From assembly GCA_002394235.1 (NCBI GenBank), contig DGTF01000070.1, positions 6,684-14,451 of the forward strand: a DNA stretch of 7,768 bases, written 5' to 3'. Positions 1-5,911 of the stretch are shown piece after piece. This stretch comes from Eubacterium sp. UBA4343 (GTDB lineage: Bacteria; Bacillota; Clostridia; Lachnospirales; Lachnospiraceae). How positions within the stretch are numbered: position 1 is the first letter of the stretch; each line of letters begins with the position of its first letter. Made by a program: the position numbers and the translations under genes. Below the pieces are notes generated by a model. That model did not search any database, was not told the origin of the DNA, and saw only the letters and a list, made by a program, of their open reading frames with translations.

Positions 1-25
1 CTCGCGCAGTGTGTTTTATCTCGTT
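1..25. repeat. Partial copy of a hairpin repeat, cut by the window edge
   Basis: The reverse complement of these 25 bases matches plus-strand 3971-3995 at 23 of 25 positions, in inverted orientation. At 3973-4005 the same sequence forms the left arm, loop and start of the right arm of a near-perfect 15-bp hairpin. Here the second arm would lie beyond base 1. On the minus strand it sits about 50 nt downstream of the metF stop codon, where a transcript-end or processing hairpin would be expected, but whether a T-tract follows cannot be seen. Confidence 0.55.
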
Positions 26-73
26 GGCTATTTTCTCCTCCGCTTTTACCGGAAATGAAGGCAGCTGATAAAA

Positions 74-955
74 TCAGCGGATTTCTGCCTTTTCGAGCAG
101 CTCCGGAATCTTGTCCTCCCATCCGAGCGACATGATGTGAACACCCTGACAGTAAGGTCTGCACTCCCGGATAATCCGGGCAGCGATTTCAACGCCGGTG
201 ATTCCGGCTTTCGTCTTCTCCTTGTCTGCTCTGAGCTCATCCAGCATGGAATCCGGAACAGAAATGCCCGCGACATTGTTGTTCATGAATTTGCACATGC
301 CGACGGATTTCGGAATGATGATGCCGAGCATTACCGGTTTGCCGAACTGTTTCGCCTGTTCCATGAATTTGATGAACTTCTCCGGCTCAAAGACAGCCTG
401 CGTCTGGAAATATTCCGCGCCCGCCGCTACCTTTCGCTCCATTTTCATGAGCTGCGCGTCTACGGAGTCGCTGCACGGAGACACAACGGCACCCTTGGCG
501 AATTTCGGCGGTTCACCGACGATATCATTTCCTCCGAGATCCCTGCCCTGTTCCAGCAGGCACATGGTGTGCAGAAGGGAAACCGAATCCAGATCGAATA
601 CCGGCTTCGCATCCGGATGATCGCCCAGCTTCGTGTGGTCACCGGTGAGCGCAAGCACATTGTCGATGCCGAACAGCGCGGCGCTCAGCAGATCAGACTC
701 CAGAGCGATCCGGTTTCTGTCACGGCACGCGAGCTGGAAAATCGGATTAAGTCCCGCATCCTTCAGCGTCTTGCACACGGCAAGAGAGCCGATCCGCATG
801 ACGGAAGACTGGCAGTCCGTTACGTTGATCGCGTCGACTTTGCTCAAATATTTCTTTGCACTCTCTACCAGTTCATCGATGTGAAATCCCTTTGGCGGGC
901 CGACCTCGGCAGATACTACAAATTCGCCCTGTTTAAACAACTCTGTAATTTTCAT
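74..955 (-). CDS. metF: Methylenetetrahydrofolate reductase catalytic subunit, MetF
   Basis: This encodes a 293-aa TIM-barrel flavoprotein of the MTHFR family, which reduces 5,10-methylene-THF to 5-methyl-THF in the cytoplasm. The length fits MetF proteins (about 290-300 aa). Visible family landmarks are the N-terminal SAEVGPPKG with the likely catalytic Glu17, the FQLACRDRN segment (residues 73-81), LALTGDHTKLGDHP (101-114), the YFQTQAVFE strand (182-190) with the substrate-region glutamines, and a C-terminal MSLGWE. The ATG at 955 is chosen because AGGAG lies 8 nt upstream (964-968) and the protein then begins MKITELF as in homologues; an in-frame ATG at 1000 would add 15 unconserved residues and has no clear ribosome binding site. 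It is the last gene of the rnfC2-metV-metF operon, 104 nt after metV. Clustering with metV and rnfC2 indicates the acetogen-type enzyme, which takes electrons through partner subunits. The function is well supported; the direct electron donor is inferred from context. Confidence 0.95.
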   Translation of the reverse strand: MKITELFKQGEFVVSAEVGPPKGFHIDELVESAKKYLSKVDAINVTDCQSSVMRIGSLAVCKTLKDAGLNPIFQLACRDRNRIALESDLLSAALFGIDNVLALTGDHTKLGDHPDAKPVFDLDSVSLLHTMCLLEQGRDLGGNDIVGEPPKFAKGAVVSPCSDSVDAQLMKMERKVAAGAEYFQTQAVFEPEKFIKFMEQAKQFGKPVMLGIIIPKSVGMCKFMNNNVAGISVPDSMLDELRADKEKTKAGITGVEIAARIIRECRPYCQGVHIMSLGWEDKIPELLEKAEIR

Positions 956-993
956 AATTGTCTCTCCTGATATTCGTGATCTATGGCAGATTT

Positions 994-1059
994 TCAGCAT
1001 TCCGGCCCCGGGAACTGTATTTCGCGGTATCTCAGGTCCGGAAGCCGAATTGCCTTCAT
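994..1059 (-). other. Possible 21-codon small ORF between metV and metF
   Basis: An ATG immediately follows the metV TAA stop (TAAATG) and opens a 21-codon frame ending in TGA at 994-996. The peptide would be MKAIRLPDLRYREIQFPGPE plus a final Cys, with no recognised domain. Translational coupling to metV is possible, but no well-spaced Shine-Dalgarno sequence is visible. It lies inside the 104-nt metV-metF spacer and may be chance. The same stretch contains a TTCCGG/CCGGAA inverted repeat (1000-1005 with 1038-1043), so an RNA role is an equal alternative. Confidence 0.15.
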
Positions 1060-1692
1060 TTATGATTCTTTACATTCTCTGGTTGCTTCATCAGTTGCAA
1101 AATTGTGCAGCTGGGTCGGGCAGCGCATGGCGTCAAGCCGCCCAAGGGCTTTCAGCCGTCTGTATATGCGCTCCCATCCGCATTCCATCTCGGGGTCCAC
1201 TTCACACATCCCGTTCCGGGCACCGCCGCACTGACCGTTCACAAGGCTCTTGGAGCAAGCAGTGATCGGGCAGATTCCTCCCGTCAGATTCAGATAACAG
1301 GTTCCGCACTGTCCGCAGTCTGCCTCAAGAGGGGTGACGCCCTGATATCCCGGAAGCCGGATCGTATCGCATGCGGCATACACCGGTTTGTTCCGGTAGA
1401 GATCCGCAACCGTCTGGACACCGACTCCGCATGAGAATACAAGAATTGAATCAGCCGCCTCAATTTCAGCCGCGTGGTTCTTCAGCTGAAGCTTCAGGTT
1501 GTCCGGGTTGCAGATATAATCTGTTGTGACGATACCGGTCACTCTTCCGCTCTCTGCAAGAGATTTCTCAAGCACATCTGCTTCCTTCTCGGGGAAGCGT
1601 ACCTCCATGCATCCGTGACAGTTAATGATGAATGCTTTACCGGTCACGAGGGAATCGATGGTATCTTTTGATTTTAACTCAGTAATCAGCAC
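1060..1692 (-). CDS. metV: MetV, zinc/Fe-S-type subunit of methylene-THF reductase (MTHFR_C family)
   Basis: This encodes a 210-aa cytoplasmic protein of the MTHFR C-terminal family (MetV), the partner that forms a MetFV core with MetF in acetogens. It is rich in cysteine: C25, C28, C61, C88, C126, C129, C132, C141, C146, C155, C163 and C171. The diagnostic block CGQCGTCYLNLTGGICPI begins at residue 126 and is followed by CSKSLVNGQCGGA and CEVDP. These cysteines are candidate metal or Fe-S ligands; which cofactor each binds cannot be told from sequence. All twelve align with those in the N-terminal half of the preceding rnfC2 product, so the two are paralogues. The start is GTG at 1692, one base after the upstream TAA, with GGGAGGT (1701-1707) 8 nt upstream, which favours coupled translation. 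It sits between rnfC2 and metF. The role within the complex is inferred from known MetFV enzymes. Confidence 0.92.
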   Translation of the reverse strand: MLITELKSKDTIDSLVTGKAFIINCHGCMEVRFPEKEADVLEKSLAESGRVTGIVTTDYICNPDNLKLQLKNHAAEIEAADSILVFSCGVGVQTVADLYRNKPVYAACDTIRLPGYQGVTPLEADCGQCGTCYLNLTGGICPITACSKSLVNGQCGGARNGMCEVDPEMECGWERIYRRLKALGRLDAMRCPTQLHNFATDEATRECKES

Positions 1693-1693
1693 T

Positions 1694-3658
1694 TTACTTC
1701 ACCTCCCTGATCATGACTTTTCCTTTTCTGATCTTGGTGACCAGAGGAATCTTGGAGGAGCAGATATACTGGCAGCAGCCGCACTCAAAGCAGTCTCTGA
1801 TATTTTCTGCAAGAAGAGCCTTCGCGTCGCCCTCATCCACATATTTTGCGAAATTCAGCGGTGCAAGCTCCATCGGACATACATCCACACAGCGTCCGCA
1901 GCGGATGCAGGCTTCTTCTTCACTGTGCTGTGTATCGACAGCGATGATACCATTGGACCCCTTGATCACAGGAACGTTCGTATCGGAAATCGCGAATCCC
2001 ATCATCGGGCCGCCCATCTTGATGGTGATATCGTCTCCTGTCGTGCCTCCACAGTAGTCAATGATATCCTGCACATTCGTACCGATTCTGACCATGAAAT
2101 TTCCGGGATGAACCATATGCTCTCCCGATACGGTTACCGCCCGTTCCACAAGCGGCATGCCTGTCCGGATGGCGTCAGCGATCGCCTTCGCCGTGCTGAC
2201 GTTGTCTACGACAGCGCCGACATCCGCCGGAAGTCCTCCGCTCGGAACCATTCGTCCCATCACGTTCTTAATGAGCATCTTCTCGGCGCCCTGCGGATAT
2301 TTCGTACGTACGCATCTCACCTCGATGTTTTCAATGTCTTCCACCTTCGACTGAAGCAGCGCCACAGCGTCCGGTTTATTATCTTCTATAACGATGTATC
2401 CCTTCGGCGCATTCACCGCCTTCATAATCGCCTGCAGTCCGAAAATGACAGCGTCCGGATACTCAAGAAGAACGCGGTGATCCGCGGTGAGAACCGGTTC
2501 GCACTCACATCCGTTCAGAAGGACCGCGTCAATCGGCTTGTTCGGCTTGAGCTTCACATAGGTCGGGAAGCCGGCGCCGCCCATTCCGGTGATGCCCTTC
2601 TCCTTTACGATTTCAACGATCTCATCCGGTGTAAGATCCTCCAGCTTTCCGGCGGGTTTTACAGATGCGTCCGGAGTGTCCTTGCCGTCAGACCGGATCA
2701 CAATCGACATCACGCCCGGTCCCTTGTTCGGATGGGTATGCGGCTCGATGGCAGTAACGGTTCCGCTCACACTGGAGTGAATGCAGCAGCTGATAAATCC
2801 ATCCTGCTCCGCAATTTTTTGTCCGACGTTTACGTGATCTCCCACCTTGACAATCGGAACCGCGGGCTTTCCAACATGCATGGACAAGGGAATAATTACC
2901 TGTTCCGGCTCCGGGAATTTCGCGAGCGGAATATCCTCGGTAATTTCCTTGCGTTCGCTCGGATGGACACCTCCGTAATAACCGGAGAATCTTCTCTCCC
3001 GGAGATTTTTTACATAGTCATTGATTTCCCTGTGGCTGATTCTGGAATAATCACGGAACTGCACAGGCTGCGCAAGGAATTCCTCCAGCCTGCCCTGTGC
3101 CTTCAGTCTGTCATAAATTCTCTGCCATGCGCAGTCCTTCTGCGGGTCGACTTCGCACTTTCCGTCTTTTGCGCCTCCGCACTGGCCGTTTAAAAGGCTC
3201 TTGGAACAGTCAACAATCGGACAAATACCTCCGGTAAGGTTCAGATAACACTGCGAACACGCACCGCAGGTCTTCTTCGTCAGGGCCATACCATGATATC
3301 CGGTATAGTTCAGTGAATCAGCCGCGGCGAGTACGGGTTTAACCTCCATATTCGCGACTGTCTGAATACCAAGACCGCAGGCTACAACCGCAATATGGTC
3401 AGTTCCCTCCGGGATCATATCCGGCAGACGCTCTTCTGTCCGGACCTGATTGCAGAGGAAGTCAACCTTTGCGATGCCTGTGACCCTTTTGCCCTGTGCC
3501 TCCGCAAGCTTCGCGAATTCGTCCGCATCCGGCTCGTTCAGGGTGTCGAATTCCTTGAAGCATTTGTTACAGGCGACAACGAAGATATTGTCTCTGTCTT
3601 TGAGAAGAGTGTTCAATTCTTCGCTGTCTTTCAACGCATACTTGGTATAATTCACCAT
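1694..3658 (-). CDS. rnfC2: RnfC2: MetV-like domain fused to an RnfC-type NADH dehydrogenase domain
   Basis: This encodes 654 aa. Residues 1-195 form a MetV-like domain with CGACSQCYLNLTGGICPI at 131-148 and twelve cysteines matching the stand-alone MetV. Residues about 225-654 are RnfC-like: an N-terminal sandwich region (GGVHPSERK at 229-237), a Complex I 51-kDa type FMN/NADH fold with GMGGAGFPT at 358-366, an SLBB-like stretch near 508-537, and two ferredoxin motifs CxxCxxCxxxC at C584/C587/C590/C594 and C623/C626/C629/C633. Stand-alone RnfC is about 440 aa, so the extra 200 aa are the fused domain. No membrane segment is seen, so it is a soluble subunit. The inferred role is NADH oxidation feeding MetF, as described for the Acetobacterium woodii heterotrimer. 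The ATG at 3658 has AAAGGAG (3663-3669) 4 nt upstream and is the first gene of the operon. No other rnf genes are present here, arguing against a role in the membrane Rnf complex. Confidence 0.9.
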   Translation of the reverse strand: MVNYTKYALKDSEELNTLLKDRDNIFVVACNKCFKEFDTLNEPDADEFAKLAEAQGKRVTGIAKVDFLCNQVRTEERLPDMIPEGTDHIAVVACGLGIQTVANMEVKPVLAAADSLNYTGYHGMALTKKTCGACSQCYLNLTGGICPIVDCSKSLLNGQCGGAKDGKCEVDPQKDCAWQRIYDRLKAQGRLEEFLAQPVQFRDYSRISHREINDYVKNLRERRFSGYYGGVHPSERKEITEDIPLAKFPEPEQVIIPLSMHVGKPAVPIVKVGDHVNVGQKIAEQDGFISCCIHSSVSGTVTAIEPHTHPNKGPGVMSIVIRSDGKDTPDASVKPAGKLEDLTPDEIVEIVKEKGITGMGGAGFPTYVKLKPNKPIDAVLLNGCECEPVLTADHRVLLEYPDAVIFGLQAIMKAVNAPKGYIVIEDNKPDAVALLQSKVEDIENIEVRCVRTKYPQGAEKMLIKNVMGRMVPSGGLPADVGAVVDNVSTAKAIADAIRTGMPLVERAVTVSGEHMVHPGNFMVRIGTNVQDIIDYCGGTTGDDITIKMGGPMMGFAISDTNVPVIKGSNGIIAVDTQHSEEEACIRCGRCVDVCPMELAPLNFAKYVDEGDAKALLAENIRDCFECGCCQYICSSKIPLVTKIRKGKVMIREVK

Positions 3659-3684
3659 GTTTCTCCTTTCTGAAATATTTGATT

Positions 3685-3787
3685 GTCCTGACCATCTATG
3701 TCCACTTCCGTGAAATTTCGGATTCTCCGCAATCCTACCGTTTCCATAATCTCGGTTATCCGTTTCATACGCCTAAATAACCAGGAC
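3685..3787 (-). promoter_or_regulatory. Structured 5' leader of the rnfC2-metV-metF operon, candidate cis-regulatory RNA
   Basis: Read on the minus strand, GTCCTG (3787-3782) pairs with CAGGAC (3690-3685), closing a domain of about 103 nt. Inside are three further helices: GTTAT/ATAAC with a long loop (3781-3777 with 3759-3755; adding a G-C pair conflicts with the closing stem), GGATT/AATCC with a 6-nt loop (3735-3731 with 3724-3720), and TTCAC/GTGGA around a GGAA tetraloop (3714-3710 with 3705-3701, one G-U pair). The predicted transcription start falls about 2 nt before the closing stem, and the ribosome binding site lies 16-22 nt after it. Two similar strings, ATGAAACGG and ATGGAAACGG, sit in the domain. 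It does not match the THF, ZTP, cobalamin or SAM riboswitch consensus as I remember them. A regulatory role is inference. Confidence 0.4.
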
Positions 3788-3795
3788 TTGTGTCT

Positions 3796-3804
3796 ATTTT
3801 AGCA
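3796..3804 (-). promoter_or_regulatory. Extended -10 promoter candidate for the rnfC2-metV-metF operon
   Basis: The minus strand reads TGCTAAAAT, a TGn-extended -10 with TAAAAT at 3801-3796. No good -35 hexamer lies 16-18 nt upstream (GAGAAT at 17 nt), which is tolerable for an extended -10 site. The start of transcription would be near 3789, just before the closing stem of the structured leader, giving a leader of about 130 nt. A perfect TTGACA occurs further upstream (3862-3857) but lacks a matching -10. Confidence 0.5.
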
Positions 3805-3841
3805 TATTTTTTATCCGAATTCTCTATCTTTTTTGGAAATT

Positions 3842-3886
3842 ACAGACAAATAATTCTGTCAACGGAGCGCGGTCTGTGCCGCACAG
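3842..3886. promoter_or_regulatory. Two small dyads upstream of the met operon promoter, operator candidates
   Basis: CTGTGC and GCACAG (3874-3879 and 3881-3886) form a perfect 6-bp inverted repeat around a single base. ACAGA and TCTGT (3842-3846 and 3855-3859) form a second dyad with an 8-bp AT-rich spacer. They lie about 40-85 bp upstream of the -10 candidate, a place where an activator could bind. They are short, match no regulator I recognise, and may be chance. Confidence 0.15.
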
Positions 3887-3905
3887 CTTCTTCATGCCTG
3901 CACGT

Positions 3906-3955
3906 AAAAAAGCAGAATCCTGCCGGGTGTCTTGTCCGTATTACCGGCAGATGCT
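3906..3955 (-). terminator. Second terminator-like hairpin in the intergenic region
   Basis: On the minus strand CTGCCGG (3950-3944) pairs with CCGGCAG (3926-3920) around a 17-nt loop. An outer AGCA/TGCT helix (3955-3952 with 3914-3911) lies across an asymmetric internal loop, and a run of six T (3911-3906) follows. It would stop minus-strand read-through from the glp-like operon, backing up the stronger terminator at 4066-4126. The long loop and interrupted stem make it weaker. Confidence 0.4.
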
Positions 3956-3972
3956 TCGTACCTGCACGCAAA

Positions 3973-4005
3973 CGAGATAAAACACGCTGTGCGAGTTTTA
4001 TCTCG
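3973..4005. repeat. Near-perfect 15-bp hairpin, member of a repeat family
   Basis: CGAGATAAAACACGC (3973-3987) and GCGAGTTTTATCTCG (3991-4005) pair across a TGT loop with only one A-A mismatch. The arm and loop recur in inverted orientation at the left window edge (bases 1-25), so this is an interspersed element rather than a unique hairpin. Neither strand has a T-tract directly after the stem, so it is not a standard terminator. Confidence 0.6.
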
Positions 4006-4007
4006 CT

Positions 4008-4071
4008 ATCGCGACGCTCGCCGCACACGAATACTTCGCATTCGGCTGCGGCTCACTGTTCGCGTAAAAAA
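4008..4071 (-). repeat. Terminator-trailing intergenic repeat, copy 1 (with 15-nt insertion)
   Basis: Without bases 4026-4040 this copy is 49 nt and matches 7474-7522 at 47 positions. The extra 15 nt end in CGCA, duplicating the CGCA just before them (4022-4025), as expected for slippage or deletion between short direct repeats. On the minus strand the repeat begins with the T-tract of the preceding terminator. It can pair GCCGCA with TGCGGC and ACGC with GCGT, and the insertion falls in the loop, where it adds a small CGAAT/ATTCG helix. It encodes no recognisable peptide. Confidence 0.7.
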
Positions 4072-4126
4072 ACAGGTCAGAGATTCACAGCCGCGCGAAA
4101 AGTGTGCCGTGAAATCTCTGCCCTGT
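4066..4126 (-). terminator. Intrinsic terminator of the glp-like operon
   Basis: On the minus strand ACAGGGCAGAGATTTCAC (4126-4109) pairs with GTGAATCTCTGACCTGT (4088-4072), with one mismatch and one bulge, and seven T follow directly (4072-4066). It starts 11 nt after the DUF1667 stop codon. This is a textbook Rho-independent terminator and separates the glp-like operon from the met operon. A T-tract is absent on the plus strand, so it acts in one direction. Confidence 0.9.
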
Positions 4127-4136
4127 CGGGTTTGGT

Positions 4137-4505
4137 TCACTGCCTGTGTATATTTCTTGTGGCGACGACGTCGATTCCCGTTCCGCAGACGTCCGGTATC
4201 ACGACATCTCCGATCTTTACGGGAGCTGAAATGCAGACGCGGTTGATGGCGTCCATGCATTCGAAAATCATGTCCTTCGGGATGTTTCCTTTTGTCTTCA
4301 CCGAGCAGCGCTCCTTGTCGCCTCCCGTCACCGCGACGGTTGAGGTTACGGTTCTCTCCGGGTGAATGACCTCTTTTCTCGCGTACCGGTCTCCGATTTT
4401 GCAGCTGTTTCCGGTTACGCTCTTTATTTCTTCCCCTTCAAATTCTACTGTGATCTGGCAGCCCATGGGGCAGCCGATACAGGTCAGATCTCTTTTCTGC
4501 ATCAT
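4137..4505 (-). CDS. DUF1667 small cysteine protein, third subunit of the glp-like module
   Basis: This is a 122-aa soluble protein with an N-terminal CxxCxxxC motif (C9, C12, C16: CIGCPMGC) and C35 in NSCKIGDRYA, a likely four-cysteine metal or Fe-S site. The rest (KEVIHPERTVTSTVAV, then IPKDMIFECM and ISAPVKIGDVVIPDVCGTGIDVVAT) matches the DUF1667 family, which usually sits after two FAD oxidoreductase genes annotated as glycerol-3-phosphate dehydrogenase subunits in Clostridia. Its biochemical function is not established; an electron-transfer or structural role is inferred. The start at 4505 is preferred because GGAGG (4514-4518) lies exactly 8 nt upstream. An ATG at 4523 would overlap the upstream gene by 4 nt and add six residues, but has no ribosome binding site. 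It is the last gene of the operon and is followed by a strong terminator. Confidence 0.85.
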   Translation of the reverse strand: MMQKRDLTCIGCPMGCQITVEFEGEEIKSVTGNSCKIGDRYARKEVIHPERTVTSTVAVTGGDKERCSVKTKGNIPKDMIFECMDAINRVCISAPVKIGDVVIPDVCGTGIDVVATRNIHRQ

Positions 4506-4519
4506 ACTCCGTGCCTCCT

Positions 4520-5911
4520 TCATATGGTCTGCCGGCGTGCGGCACTGTCCGCAGCTGCGGATGTCGCATTTGCGTGGCTGATCGTTTTCTCTTCCGAAGC
4601 TTTCTCCACCGGTTCGGGCGCATCGTCCTCTTCGATTTTTATTGTGATGGTGCGCAGGTCCGGCTTTTCCAGAAGCTTTTTCTTCTGGAGAATGATTTGT
4701 TCCATCTCTCCGGGTGCCATGATTTTCTTCTTCTGATGCTGAACCCGCTCGTCATCAAAATAAACACTCACATAGGCCTGACGATAAACCGCTCCGACCC
4801 GGAAGCGGACTGTCAGCAGATCATCCATTCGATCTGTGTGAATCGTCGACGGAACGGTATACCGGACTCCGCCGGTAGCGACAAGCCGAATGGGTGACTG
4901 TTCCCCTGATGCCTCAGCGCATCCGCTCTGCACATATCTGGCAGCAGCTTCACCTGCCCTGCCTGCCTCTTCTGATACGTAATCAACCAGATCATGAACA
5001 TGAAGGACATTCCCGCAGGCAAATACACCGGGAATGTTCGTCTCCATGATTTCATTGACAAACGGTCCCTTCGTGACCGGATTCATCTCCACTCCGCAGC
5101 CTGCGGAAAGTTCGTTCTCCGGGATTAAGCCGGTGGACAGAAGAAGCGTGTCGCAGGTATACCGTTCTTCCGTACCCGGAATCGGTTTCATGTCTTTTCC
5201 CACCTTTGCTATCGTAACCGCCTTCACGCGGTCCTTTCCTTCAATGTCCACCACGGTGTGTGAAAGCTTCAGCGGAATTCCAAAGTCATCCAGGCACTGC
5301 ACGATATTTCTCTTGAGGCCTCCGGAATAAGGCATCAGCTCCGCGACAACCTTGACGGTTGCCCCTTCAAGAGTCATTCTGCGCGCCATGATCAGCCCGA
5401 TATCGCCGGATCCAAGGATGACGACCTCATGTCCCGGCATGTAACCCTCGATATTCACCAGGCGCTGTGCCGTACCTGCGCTGTAGATGCCGGCGGGCCG
5501 GTATCCCGGTATGTTCAGAGCACCTCTTGGCCTCTCCCTGCATCCCATAGCGAGAATCACGGCACCTGCCTGAATCCGGAACATCCCGTCAGTCCGATTC
5601 ATCGCGGTCACAACCTTATCCCGGGAGATGTCCATCACCATCGTATCGAGTCTGTACTCGATACCCAAATCATATACCTGCTGAATAAAGCGGTCTGCAT
5701 ATTCCGGACCGGTCAGCTCCTCCTTGAAGGTATGAAGTCCGAATCCGTTGTGGATGCACTGATTCAGAATTCCTCCAAGTTCCTTATCTCTTTCCAGGAT
5801 CAGAATCCTCCGGGTTCCGCTTTTTCTGGCCGCAATAGCCGCCGCAAGGCCGGCGGGACCGCCGCCGACAATCACAATATCATAAGACATCATCTCATTT
5901 GTCTCCATCAT
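4520..5911 (-). CDS. GlpB-like FAD/NAD(P)-dependent oxidoreductase
   Basis: This 463-aa protein has a two-dinucleotide-domain pyridine nucleotide-disulfide oxidoreductase fold. The FAD site is GGGPAG at residues 16-21 after a DIVIV strand, with an acidic LERD at strand 2. A second Rossmann motif, GSGDIG, lies at 167-172 for NAD(P). The second FAD contact is GVFACGNVLHVHDLVDYVSEEAG near 295-317. There is no thioredoxin-reductase CxxC pair. Residues 428-463 are a charged, Ala/Glu-rich tail of low complexity. The gene overlaps the upstream one by 4 nt (ATGATGA region), with GGAGG at 5916-5920; a second ATG at 5908 is 7 nt from it and may be the real start. The position between a GlpA-like and a DUF1667 gene suggests a subunit of an anaerobic glycerol-3-phosphate dehydrogenase-type complex. 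The family is secure; the substrate is inferred. Confidence 0.85.
   Translation of the reverse strand: MMETNEMMSYDIVIVGGGPAGLAAAIAARKSGTRRILILERDKELGGILNQCIHNGFGLHTFKEELTGPEYADRFIQQVYDLGIEYRLDTMVMDISRDKVVTAMNRTDGMFRIQAGAVILAMGCRERPRGALNIPGYRPAGIYSAGTAQRLVNIEGYMPGHEVVILGSGDIGLIMARRMTLEGATVKVVAELMPYSGGLKRNIVQCLDDFGIPLKLSHTVVDIEGKDRVKAVTIAKVGKDMKPIPGTEERYTCDTLLLSTGLIPENELSAGCGVEMNPVTKGPFVNEIMETNIPGVFACGNVLHVHDLVDYVSEEAGRAGEAAARYVQSGCAEASGEQSPIRLVATGGVRYTVPSTIHTDRMDDLLTVRFRVGAVYRQAYVSVYFDDERVQHQKKKIMAPGEMEQIILQKKKLLEKPDLRTITIKIEEDDAPEPVEKASEEKTISHANATSAAADSAARRQTI

Noticed and set aside
64..78. GCTGAT-AAA-ATCAGC hairpin over the metF stop as a terminator
   Set aside because: The stem is only 6 bp, overlaps the stop codon and has no T-tract after it.
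137..970. Long open frame on the plus strand over metF (277 codons), and similar ones at 1625-3193 and 5899-7461
   Set aside because: Each lies antisense to a gene with clear conserved motifs, has no recognisable domain of its own, and shows the Arg/His/Ser-rich composition expected of the opposite strand of coding DNA.
956..1000. Longer metF start at 1000 (15 extra residues)
   Set aside because: The extra residues do not resemble MetF, and the ATG at 955 has a well-spaced AGGAG.
1694..3658. The 654-aa gene as a component of the membrane Rnf complex
   Set aside because: It carries a MetV-like N-terminal domain, is followed by metV and metF, and no rnfD, rnfG, rnfE, rnfA or rnfB gene is nearby.
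3680..3694. GGTCAGGACAA in the met leader, reminiscent of the guanidine-III riboswitch
   Set aside because: The preceding CCGG-type arm and pseudoknot partners of that class are not seen, and CAGGAC is already explained by the closing stem.
3857..3862. Perfect TTGACA on the minus strand as the -35 of the met operon
   Set aside because: At 16-18 nt spacing the downstream hexamers (such as TTTCCA) are poor -10 elements; the TGCTAAAAT site further on is better.
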